Source: Bemisia tabaci (lineage: Eukaryota > Arthropoda > Insecta > Hemiptera > Aleyrodidae). Taken from it: a stretch of DNA of 64,000 bases. Below, piece by piece: positions 45,808-57,544 of the stretch. The DNA is taken from positions 48,162,243-48,226,242 of the forward strand of contig NC_092793.1 in NCBI RefSeq assembly GCF_918797505.1, read 5' to 3'. Positions within the stretch are counted from its first letter, which is position 1, and the number at the start of each line of letters is the position of its first letter. The notes beneath the pieces were generated by a model, which had not been told where the DNA came from, made no database searches, and saw only the letters and a list, made by a program, of their open reading frames with translations. The position numbers and the translations under genes are program-made.

Positions 45808-47023
45808 ATGTTTTATCCGTGTATAAGACCAACTCATAACTATTTAGGAGTCTTAGCTTTCAAACCAGGTCAGTAAGAACAATTGACTGGAAGCAAAATA
45901 GTGCATCGTTAACGGTCAAAAAATAAGGCTTTTTCAACACTGGCATATTAGTCGTCATCAGCAAGGTCTACAAACTCTCCAAGCACACTTTAATTTCTCC
46001 TTTTCATAGTTTGCATAAATTTAAGAGCAAACTCAAGTGTTATTGCAGTAGTTGCACATTACTTTCATTACTAAAGTGAATTTCTTCGTTAATTTACTAC
46101 AAAGAAAGATTGCATACATAAAAATTGAAAAAAATTACGAGGTTCTCAAATCGAAAGTTCATTGGGCATCGTTATAATTATGATTAAGTTTGTAAGTGGG
46201 TATTGTGTATTTTTTAAACCCTAATTTCGGTTGATTTAGTATTATATATTATCATTAAATATTTATATCCGTTCATCGATATGTATCTACTATTTTTTTA
46301 AAGTGCTGTAATAAAGAAATTACCTACAAAAAATAATTATAAAACAATATAAAAAGGTAACATCTCTCATGTCAGATTTTAACTCTGTCTCGCCTCTGAA
46401 TAACTTTCTTTGGATTTACTTTCTTTTTCTTTTTAACGTAAATAATGAATTCTTGCACATGCCAATCATCATGATGGGTTTATAGCAATTATAGATTGCA
46501 AAAAGCTTTTTATCAATATTTTATTCAAGTCCTCTACGCAAGTCCCTTCTTCTCCTTTTATGTGATAAATTACGTGAGTTGTGTTGTTAACTCCTTCACC
46601 GAACAATTGTATATTAGTTTTTTTAAGTTTGCTCGCAAATACATGAACTTGGAAAAATAGATCAACTTGGAGGACATTCCGTACCAATGTTAGACTTGCA
46701 AACTTGTAACACTTCATCTCGACCTAGCTCCAAATAAACGTATCTACCTACCAACCAACCAACCACACATTTATTCATATTTACTTTTTAAGCCAGATCC
46801 TCGTCTGATTCAGGACCTATCCGTTAAATTTGGACCAATTTAGTCACGCATAGTTTGACTGAATGTTCAAGTCAAATGCAAATTTGAAGAGTGATTTCCA
46901 CTTTTAACCACCCTTGCGAAATCAAATATTGATTTTATGAAATTACAGTTGACCGAGATATACAGGTTAATTGAAATTTTATAAACCGTGTCCTTTAAAT
47001 AATGATGATTTGCACAGAAAGGT

Positions 47024-47262
47024 ACACTGATCAAAAAAACTGCGGGCGTGGAAGCCGTAGTTACGAGCTATGTAGCACTACCGTCCGTTGCGGACTGAGA
47101 GGCCAAAAGTTACGGGTGGAGCAAACGTTGCTCCGGCCTCTGCAACCGGAGCAATCGGAGCTACGGCTCTAGCACCCAGAACTCTTAGCCTCTGAGCCCG
47201 CAACGGACGGTTTTGCTATAGAGCCCGTAACTACGGCTTTCACGCCCGCAGGTTTTTTTTTT
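47024..47262. mobile_element. GC-rich fold-back element with TACACTGATCAAAAAAAC end
   Basis: The left arm CTGCGGGCGTGGAAGCCGTA, GTTACGAGCTAT and CCGTCCGTTGCGG is inverted at 47188-47252 (CCGCAACGGACGG, CCCGTAACTACGGC, ACGCCCGCAG). The left end has the TA-CACTG signature. The right CAGTG-TA is missing, replaced by a T run. Confidence 0.65.
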
Positions 47263-47852
47263 TAGCGGCTCTGGTGCTTGCACTAGAGCTGCTATTCCGG
47301 ACGGTCTTAGCTGGGGAGTATCAATGGACCATGTTACATTGGAGAGACCGCGCGTTGGTTGATGGGAATCGGCGCCATTTTCGACTATGTACCTTGTCAT
47401 GACTTTATTTTATTGCATATTGTTTTATTGTTAGCCAATGCTATGTTGTGTAGTGTATTTTTGGAATCATGGTGATACAGTCAATAATTCAAAACTTGTC
47501 TGTGCTTTAATCTCGTGATGGAAAAAATGTACTTTACGTTCAAAATTTGAAATTTTGAATTTTAAAGTTTTCGCGGTTTTTTGGAAGAATGCAGTGGTTG
47601 GAGCTTCCTAGGCATATTACTCGATATCAGCTGATAGCAAACAAAGGTTACCAAGGAAACCGCAAACGTTTAACAACTATCGTGGCCATCGGGGCGATTA
47701 TTGAAATGACATCGACTCTATGTCGCCGCTTACGACAGGACATAGCCCTATCTTATCCGTGTAATATATCGCAATTCGATATTGTTTTGATTTTTAAATG
47801 GAGCAATTTATTCATAAAGTTCCGATTATGATTATTACGATTATATGATTTA

Positions 47853-48628
47853 CTAGCAGGAAACCCGTGCTACGCACAGGAAAACCCCACCATCAGCAAT
47901 CACTGTGATTAGTGATCAGTTACTAATTGTGTTTCTGAATTATTATCTACTATTTCAAAATTGGCGAGACGCACTGGTTTGATTAAAAAGTTGATATTAG
48001 TAGTATGCTGCTATTTTGGTCTGTTCTGCAATAAGCTCACATGATAATTATAATAATCAAAAATTCCCAATCAAAAGTTGGTTATTTTCATAAAGATTTG
48101 TTACTTTTGTCAGTTCAATGTTTAATTGAAGTTAGCTGGTGAGTTTCAGCCGCGAAATAATTACGGGATTTAACCAGCGGTTTCAATTAATTCACAGCAA
48201 TGGCGGGTTTGTCATCTACATCGCGGAGAAAACTTGATTTTTCCTGGGATTTTGTAAAACAAATTAGAAATTACACGATAATCACCACGGTATCACGGCA
48301 AATACGTCGTGTTCCTAGCGAATTTTTAAGATCATTACAATTGCGCGTTATTCACATCAATATCGTGGCATACACGCGAATCTCTGACTCAATTAAGATT
48401 ACGTAAATGTGCGCATGAAACTCATAAACATCTGTTACTTGAGATGGGCGAAAACGTATGATTTTCCTTCAATTTTGTATGATACCACATACCCACTCCG
48501 GAGTTCAAATAGTTGCTCGCTTCAATTCTGCTTGTTAAAAGTGACGAATTGGAAGAATCCAATCTTAATTTCACGAGAACCATATGGGATGTAACCATCG
48601 GTTTTCCTATATAAGATTTAATGTTTTG

Positions 48629-48659
<31 letters not shown>

Positions 48660-49881
48660 ATTAGCGATGATTTAAAATTTTGCAAGTAAGACTCATGTGT
48701 TTTGGTTAAACTATGATAGAAACAGAAAGCAGGTGAAGAATGTCGAAGCGATGTTCTAGTTCTGCTCCGCTGTCAGCACCGCGTCTGCAGGCGCACTGCG
48801 CAGTGTGACCGAGCCGTCATCACAGTATAGAACGCCTTCAATCTAGCAAGCGGCAATTTGGACATCTTCCGTGGTGAAATAGTTGTATCAAGAGCGCCCT
48901 CCACGATCGGAGTCAAATATTGATGAAATGCGCGCGAAACCCCCGCTTCTCCTCCGATTGAAGCGTTGCACACCGTCTTTATGTTCCATTTTGATTTATT
49001 TATTTTATTTTTGAAGCCAAGCAACAGCTTCTCTCAAAATTTCCCGAGAATTTGCCTTAATTATTTCAAAACAGAAGATAAAAGTAACAAAAAGTAACCC
49101 CACAGAAGATAAAAGTAACAAAAAGTAACCCCAGGCGACGTGAAGACTAAATCACAACAATTTTTTTACTTTCGAACTTGAGCAGGTAAATTTTTTCAAA
49201 AAAAAAAACAAAAAAAAAACAAAAAAAACGAAACGAAAGGTTCCGCGGAGCACATTTTTCACTAATCTTGCAAAAAAAAACGGAAGAAAACTCGAACCAA
49301 TGCGCGAACCAATCGCGAAAATCGCGAACCAATGTCATAGAATGAAGAGACTACGTCAGTCTCTTTATTCTATGCCGATGCATAGACAGATTTTCCAGAT
49401 TTTCACATCCCTGAGAGAGTAGCCCGGCAACGGATGCACGAGTCGGAGCTCGCAACAATCATGGCGCGGCGTTTCCAACAGCGCGACGCCGAACTCGTTC
49501 CATCTTCCTCGCACTCGTTGGACGCTTAACTCCTTCCATCTTCCTCGCACCCGTTGCGCGTACCAGAAGAATACACGTAAAATTTATCAGCTGTCTTTCA
49601 GCGCGAAACGCGGAAATCGCTCCATCTCGCTCGCACTCTCTCTCGCACCCGTTGTCCTTACGGGAAAATCGACACACGCGGACCGCGATATCCCGCGAAC
49701 CGGCGGGCGGATCGCGAAATCCTCCCTTATCCGGCGCCTCGGGGTAGAGAGGGATCCCAGTGCGGAATCTCAGGGTCACACGGCCTCCCGTTCACGAGAT
49801 CCGCTGATACGTGAGTGAGTCAGTCAGTCAGTCAGTCAGTCAGTGAGTCAATCAACGTGAAGTCTGCTTTATTAGTATAGA
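47853..49881 (-). mobile_element. second Helitron-like element, 2029 bp, nonautonomous
   Basis: On the minus strand it starts TCTATACTAATAAAGCAG and ends CCTGCTAG, inserted between A (49882 read in reverse) and T. The 3' subterminal region has the palindrome CCTGTGCGTAGCACGGG. Near the 5' end are a TCAG array (49813-49850) and a GC-rich block (49370-49800) that differs from the AT-rich remainder. A 27-base A run lies near 48630-48655. No Rep/helicase is visible. Confidence 0.75.
49813..49850. repeat. TCAG tetranucleotide array inside Helitron
   Basis: TGAGTGAGTCAGTCAG repeats continue for about 40 bp close to the 5' end of the element. Confidence 0.9.
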
Positions 49882-50714
49882 TTACATTTAGGTAAATAGT
49901 TATTACTGTATTCAGAGAAAAAATGGTACTTGTTATTATTCATGTAATAAATATGTAAGCTGTAGTGGTGCATGTGTACAAACACATGACTTACAATTAT
50001 ATAAAAAACCATTACCTACAGTTTCAGATATAAAAATGCAGATTTTTTGCAGCCTCGCTAAACGACTTATCAACCATGCATTCCAAAGTTTCTTATCAAA
50101 GGGCTGTGAAAATATACATTCTAATAAATACAAAATAACCAAATATCTAAAAAGACAAAATTCCAGTTAGAGTCAGTTTCAGTCTTATTGTTGCACAAAC
50201 TAGTTGCATTGCAAAATGCATTCTGCATATCAAGGGCCAATACACATTTATACACCGGCTTTGTAAATCTGCTAAGTTACAAAACATGAATCGACAGTTG
50301 TCGGATTGTACATCAATGACAAAATGTGTCTAGGCCCTCATTCTTGACTACAACTACCGTCGCCAGAGCCGCTTTCCGACGCGAATGCGTTGGAGCTTAC
50401 TGCTTGTTTTTTTTTTCCAGTGATGTTTGTAAATCCATTCTAAAACGTGCTTTATTGTAGAGTTTGTACTTCTATGGCTGAGCCGATTACTCTTGACATA
50501 CCTACGTCAACGGTTGCCTTGATGGTGTCGCAATGAAAAGCACGTTCATTTTGATGTGAAATCGATATTTTTGCCCACATATTTAACTGTTTACAACGCA
50601 GCTGTTGAAACATTACCTGATTCATATTTATTGCTTTTCCACTGTCAAAGCTCAACAACTCGATTTTTAACAGCTCTTAACGAGACATATTTAGTGCACA
50701 CCTTCTTGCAAACG

Positions 50715-50880
50715 ATGTATATACTGAAAAATAAGTTTAATTTTTTTCCGCTCTCTAAATTCTCCATCTCATTTTGTGTTGTGTCTTGTGTCCTTCCGAC
50801 AATTCTGAGCTTTAACTTCAGAAGAGGAAACGTGTCGAGCTATGACTTCAGAACCATGAACATGTCTCCGGTTATTTTAA
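50715..50880 (+). CDS. PLA2G15: phospholipase gene 2 exon 1, signal peptide
   Basis: ATG at 50715. The donor TTTTAA|GTAAAT at 50880 leaves one base of a codon. It encodes a hydrophobic stretch at about residues 16-33, then RGNVSSYDFRTMNMSPVIL. The frame is open further upstream with another ATG at 50556. The downstream ATG is chosen because it places a signal peptide at the N-terminus. The true start is uncertain. Confidence 0.7.
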
Positions 50881-53800
50881 GTAAATTTATAGCGTTAATA
50901 TACTATTTACTATCTTTGAGTGGCAAAATAAGTCAATTGACAACACTTTCATGATTTTTTTTTCTCTCAAACATTCCTCTTGTTCGTAAAGAATTTAAAA
51001 TCTCAAAATGATTATTAAAGGCAGGGTTTTATGTTCAGCTGCGTAGCTTTATTCACATTTATTATCCACAACTTTTGAACAATCAAAGCAATAAGAAATC
51101 CTAACATCATCAAAGAGGTCAGCTCTGGGTAAAAAAAAAGTTGTGAAAAATAGTCATGGCAAAATTAGTCAAGTTGACAATCTTTATGGTTAACATACTG
51201 AAGCTTATTTTCAAGGCTGAGAATTTCAGTCTTCCGAATCGAAAAATTAGATGGGTTGTATGAATTCTTGAACAAAACTGCGGTTTTTCCTCCGCTAACG
51301 ATAATTGGTAGAATTAACCTTTACACAAAAGATCTCAACAGGAATGAACCTTTCTCATTTCTTTCTCAAGATGTTCCGTTGAAAACGATTTGATCATTCC
51401 CACAACGGGAAGTTCGTAAATCAACTCTTAAAAAAGACATGAACAAGTATTTTTAACAATGATCAAATGGAAGTGAGATTTCACAAACGATATCATTTGT
51501 ATTTTTGTCATTTAACCAATGTGAATTGTAAACACTTACGTGTACCTTGTTTAAGGAGTTGATCTCCAGACTTTTCATCGTGTGATTCACTCTCCTCAGG
51601 AGATCTTAAAGAAGAGATATGTTGCATACTGCTTTAATTAGCTTCACGTTAAGTAGCCATTCACTGATTAAACAGCTTCAGCGTTGAGACCTATACACTG
51701 CAGGTCACATAGCGCCAACTACAGGCAGTAGGGCTGACCCTACAGTCATAGGGCTGAAACCTATAGTCGTCTATAGCGTTCAGCACTAGTGCCTGTAGTT
51801 GGCGCTATTTGACCTACAGTGTAGTTCTTAACGCTAAAGCTGTTTGTTAAGCATCCCATTTTTTGAGAGCATGAGAGACTCCGTTCATTTTCCGGTGCAT
51901 ACTTTTCCTCCCCCCTCCCTCTCTCCCCCTCCCTCACCCTCCCTCCCCCCTCTCTCCCTCTCTCTCCCCCTCCCTCCCTCTCTCTCCCCCCTCTCTCCCT
52001 CTCCCCCCCTCTCTCCCTCCTCTCTCCCCCTCTCTCCCCCCTCTCTCCCCCCTCACGCCCCCTCTCTCCCCCTCTCTCCCTCCCTCTCTCCCCCCTCTCT
52101 CCCTCCTCTCTCCCCCTCTCTCCCCCTCTCTCCCCCCTCTCTCCCCCCTCACGCCCCCTCTCTCCCCCTCTCTCCCTCCCGCTCTCCCTCCCTCTCCCCT
52201 CTCTCTCCTACCTATCTCTCTGATACATACTAAGTTCAAAACTTTGCCTAATTTTTGTAATTTTACTTTACCTCAGTCCCTGGAGTGGTTGGGAGTATAA
52301 TAGAGGGTACATGGCGGACACACGGGCAACCACGCCTCTGCACCGCCAAGGAGAAAGACTGGGAAGTGCTGTGGCTCAGTTTGAAAACCGCATTTGGAGG
52401 AAAACCTTTAAAATGCTGGGTAAATTACATTTTTTTAACCGTCCATCGCACTACTTCAACTTGCATGAATCGCCACTAATATACATTTCGACGGTGTAAG
52501 TCGGCAATCTCATAACTCGTTTGAGGTGTCTGAAAATCTCTGGCTCTATGTTATTTTTTTAAAGGAGAACAATAATTGACATCATTCCTTGAAGTTTTTG
52601 CAGAATTTCCTTCGCACCGAGAAGAAAAATCACGGCAGTTTTAAAGAGTTGCCGTTGAGTAGTTTCAGGAAGTCTGCGACGTCGCAAACCGAGTTATGTG
52701 ATTGCCGACTTTCACCGTCGATTTGCATCTTTGTTGTATGATATTCATATTTCTGTCTTATAATCAAGACTCAAGACGAGATAGCCACCCCAATGCAACT
52801 TGAAGTATCCTAAAACCGATTTTTTGTCCGAGGCTGACCGCGCACGTGACAAGGGCCTCAGCTGCATAAAAGTTCAATATCGAGATAATGGGACCCTTAA
52901 TTTATTCTGTTAATTCAAAAGAGTCTTTGGCATGAAATACACCCAAAAGGGTCAATCCAAATTGGAGTGATGACGGTTTCATGATTTCAATTGGGACGCA
53001 CTTCCCCTAAAAAAAACTTTTTTGGACGAAAATCCTATCCATGTAGTTGGGAAATCACTATTCAAAGCTGTCCAGCTTTTCATGTTCAACTCTTAAACTT
53101 GCACATGCTTTAATCAAAAGGAACTATCTCGATTGCATCATGAGACCTGTCATGCATGTATTCTTATGGATCGTAGGGTCCAAGTCAGACTGAATAGAGT
53201 TCCTTTTGATTTAAATACAATTCATCGTGATTGGAATTGAGGGGCTTGTAGGACAGGGCGCACAAGTGCAGTTTTTGAAAAAATTAAGATACGAGGGTCA
53301 TCCAAAAAGTAAGGTTCCCTACCTTGTATCTTCCAAACGAAAAGAGATAAATCAAATCGGTAAAAACGTACATATTAGGCATACTCTAAGCTTTAAAACA
53401 AACTCAAGTTTTTGAAAATCGGTTGAGGACTTCGCGAGAAAACTCAATTTTACTGAGACGACCTCCCGTCGTCGCGTGCCCACCTCCGAGGTCAGAATGC
53501 GCGGAGAGTCCCTTACTTCAGACTCGGCTTATCGTCTCTAAACATCAAATCGAAAAGGAATTTAAAAGATTGTATCAAGTAGGCCTTACCTTACTTTTTG
53601 AGATAGCCTCCGCATCTTTTTGGACATTTCTGGTATCATTACAGCAGCTCTTTCATGCCTTCCGCGTAAAAGGTCTCGTCTTGGCTCCAAAACCAGTCAT
53701 TGCCAGCGATCTGCACCTCTAAATCGGTTGGAAATCGCTTTCCACATTGGGAGTTTTTCATCTCAGGAATAGACGAAAGTCACCTGAGGCTAAATTAAGA

Positions 53801-56800
53801 GAGTACGGAGGATTGAGGAAAAATTTTACCACGGTAAACAACTGATTTGGATGTGCAGATCGCTGGCAATGACTGGTTTTGGAGCCAAGACGAGACCTTT
53901 TACGCGGAAGGCATGAAAGAGCTGCTGTAATGATACCAGAAATGTCCAAAAAGATGCGGAGACTATCTCAAAAAGTAAGGTAAGGCCTACTTGATAAAAT
54001 CTTTTAAATTCCTTTTCAATTTGATGTTTAGAGGCGATAAGCCGAGTCTGAAGTAAAGGACTCTCCGCGCATTCTGACCTCGGAGGTGGGCACGCGACGA
54101 CGGGAGGTCGTCTCAGTAAAATTGAGTTTTCTCGCGAAGTCCTCAACCGATTTTCAAAAACTTGAGTTTGTTTTAAAGCTTAGAGTATGCCTAATATGTA
54201 CGTTTTTACCGATTTGATTTATCTCTTTTCGTTCGGAAGATACAAGGTAGGGAACCTTACTTTTTGGATGACCCTCGTATTAAGAATTTCATGTAAACTC
54301 GTCTTAAAACATATTCTGTGAAAAATTTGCTCTTAAATTCCAATTTTCAAGCATCAAAAAGTCGGTTTGAACTCTTTTCCCGCCGTGAGGATCCATGTAA
54401 TGTCAAAACTTCAAACATGTATTTCTCGAAATAGCAAAAACTACACTTATGTGCATTTTGCTCCAAGCCCATCGATTCTGCTTTAGCAGATAGAAGATAT
54501 TTTTACTTCAAATAACATGACAAACTAAGGAGTCTAGAAAGACGTGACATTCTTCAGGTTTTCAGGTACAAGCTAATCTACAATCGAACCGCACATAAGA
54601 GCAGCAATCAAGATGGGGTGAAGACGCGAGTGATGGGAGATTTCGGAAGCCTGAAGGCTGTTGAATATTTGACAAAGGATTTGATAACTAGGATTGGGAC
54701 TGGTTACTTCGATGACATCGGGAAAGCTCTCCGGAAAAGCGGCTACAGTACCAAACGTAACTTGAAAGGGGCGGCCTACGACGGTCGCTATGCACCACGT
54801 CAGTAAGATTTTTCTCTGTTAGAATCGACATGCAGCAAATGAAGTACCCCATAAATTGGTTGAGAATGAAAGTATCAAAGCATTTGAACTACATCTTGTG
54901 ATAAGGGACCCATATTTTTAACTCATTTTAGAAACAGCATTTGGGCTATTCATTTTCTTAATCGGACAGTGCATTTTAGAAAAAAATAGTTGCTCCTTGC
55001 TGCAAAGTAATAAAGTCCACTCTTAACTGGTCGCTTCAGTGTTACTTGTAAGGGGAAAATGGGGGTTTGAGCTTCCTTTATTGGGTCTTACGAGTGGATG
55101 GGAGTTTAGACCAGTTTAAGTAAGCTTCTCACATTGATAGAAACCATATTTTTCCAAAAAATTATTTTTTCAAGCTATGTTACAGGCTTGTCTTGTCCTT
55201 TTCCGAGAAATCAGGGGAGGGATCAATCCAATCTTACATAATTCTAAAAGGGGTTAAGAATTTTTTTTGTACGTGGCTTACAAGAGGAGTGTCAAAAATT
55301 AGTTAAAATACCGTGTTTAAAACTTTAATGGTCCCCAATCTCATCAAAATGTCTTGTAGAAAAAGTTAAACATATCAACAAATTTGAAAATAAATTCACC
55401 AAAAAGTAGGTAATTTTCGTTAGAATCAGTAAACTTTATCTTTTGTCCAATAATGCCATTGGTACAAGATCTTCTCCCTGTTTGGTGGACTTATAGGAAG
55501 CATAGTATTTTTCTTAACTTATTTGATTGTTTGGCATCTCAAAAAACGGATCAAATGAATCTGATTGGGTGCATTAATTGTAATTTCAGCGCAACTAGAA
55601 GAAAAGTATGGTTATTTCACGAGCCTAGCAAAATTGGTCGAACAGCTTGCCAATGACTCAGGACGTAAGGTAACACTGGTCTCTCACAGCATGGGTGGTT
55701 TAATTGGGTCTCACTTCCTGACCAAGCAACCACCGGAGTGGAAAGACAAATACATTAACCTCTTCGTTCCTATCTCAACACCATGGCTGGGAAGCCCTAT
55801 GGCTGTGTCGGGTTTCATCGAAGGTATGTTTTTATGTTCACCAACGCGGACGATTCTCAAAACTGATTTCCGTTTGTTTTGTGTCACACGAGATGGTCTC
55901 AGAATTTCTAGGGAAACGCCTAAATTCATAGCCAAAATTGTTTGAATCAACAACACTGCACAAGAAAAAACTCGGATTACGTTTTGGAAAAATTTAGGGT
56001 ATAACACGTATCTTGTACTTTTTTGATGATTTATTACAAATCAAACGAGTACTAAGTATAGTGCCGGGTTCGGCTCTTGCTTTGTAAAATTCATAATAAG
56101 GGGATAAATAAAAGGAGCTACTTAACTGGCTAAAACTAATCCACTTCTTTATTTGAGTAACGGAGCGCTAACCTATACTATTTAGAAGCACAACTTTGGC
56201 AGGTTGTCTAGAGTTGTCCTCTCCTTCTTTTGAGTCAAGAACATGACTTACAAGCTAAGTATAAAATAGCATTCCTTCTTTGTCTTAAGGATTGGATCTA
56301 ATGCATTTTCTGGACAGAATGAAACACGGAGAATGATCTCTACTCGTTCGGAGCAGGCAAAATTTATAGCAACTGCTGTTCTTCTCATATGAGGTTGTCA
56401 TGGGTATCGCGATGTTCAGACCGTAAATCTGAACAGGAAAATTTAAAACAGTTATTCCTGGTTGACTATTCGGTACGGTTAATGGCATTCCTGTTAGCAT
56501 TTATACTATATAATGTGGTAGGTATAAGTAAAAATTTTATAAAACCTATCAGGGTTTTAATATTTCCTCCCAAAAGTTGATCTGGTTCCAAAATCTGGAA
56601 CACTCAGAGTGCAACCAAGAACACTTTTTTCCCTGTCCGAGAATTGTTTTCGAACAAATAAGGGGCCCAAGAACGTTTTTTCCACAAAAAAAATACGGGA
56701 ATATTTCCTAAAAAATAGAGTCTTCGTCTATAAGTCACCTGCAAAGTACTAATTTACTATCCCAGTACTAATAAGACAAATTATATTGAAGAGTATTTAT

Positions 56801-57510
56801 TCGCCCAAGGAGTTTTGTGGACTAACACTAATTTCCTCATTTTGGAATAGGGACTAATTTTGACGTTCCAACGTTCAAGAAGTCGGTTATGAGAGATCTC
56901 GTCAGAACCTTTCAGTCCGTGGCTCTCCTGTTACTTTCCGAGGAAGCATACAATAGAACAGTAATCGTTGAATGGCCGGAGCAAAACAAGACGTACACAG
57001 CAGCTGACTACAAGCAATTATTCACGTGGGTATAAAAGCTGAATCCACACCGTAAAGGCTCCAAGTTATTGGAGAGACAAAATATAAGTGAGCTGAAAAA
57101 GAAATGATTGGTAGTAGTATGATAGGTTAATTTTACCAGTTGCCTTAATTTCCAGGGCTGTCTACACATCGAATGAGGGAATAAAAGTATGAAGAAGTGG
57201 TGAAGAATGGTAAGATATTAGGCAAAGGAGATATTAAGTAAAATGAATAACTCTGACCAATCTTCGGTCTGACAATAGGAAGAAAACATCAGAAAAGCAT
57301 ATTGAAATGGAATGCTCCATGGGTGTATTCAAATCAGAAGGGACTATCTCCATTGTAATTTGCACCCTTAGATCCATAAAACTAAGCATGACAGGACCCA
57401 CTAAACGATGAAAACAGCCGTGATGCTTTAAAAATACTGCAAAATTGATATTTTAATGATGAAGATTATAGCAAGCAACAAATGAAAGTTATATATTTTG
57501 CCTATTTTTT

Positions 57511-57544
<34 letters not shown>

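Larger units (their letters stand above)
45808..50714. other. spacer between the two phospholipase genes
   Basis: Contains the 3' flank of gene 1, a GC-rich fold-back element (47024-47262) and a Helitron-like element (47853-49881). No gene is seen. The only promoter hint for gene 2 is AT-rich sequence upstream of 50715. Confidence 0.6.
50881..52276. other. intron 1 of gene 2
   Basis: Holds a small palindromic transposon (51696-51821) and a long C/T tract (51903-52222). The first 800 bp is plain AT-rich DNA. Confidence 0.7.

Noticed and set aside
51844..52239. Ser/Pro/Leu-rich open frame and a Gly/Arg/Glu-rich frame on the opposite strand
   Set aside because: Both are direct translations of the polypyrimidine tract; it has no stops for compositional reasons and lies in an intron.
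53423..54146. Two nearly identical proteins predicted on opposite strands (about 100 aa each)
   Set aside because: They are the same antisense frame in the two inverted arms of the mariner derivative; the transposase-like frame is the other strand of each arm.
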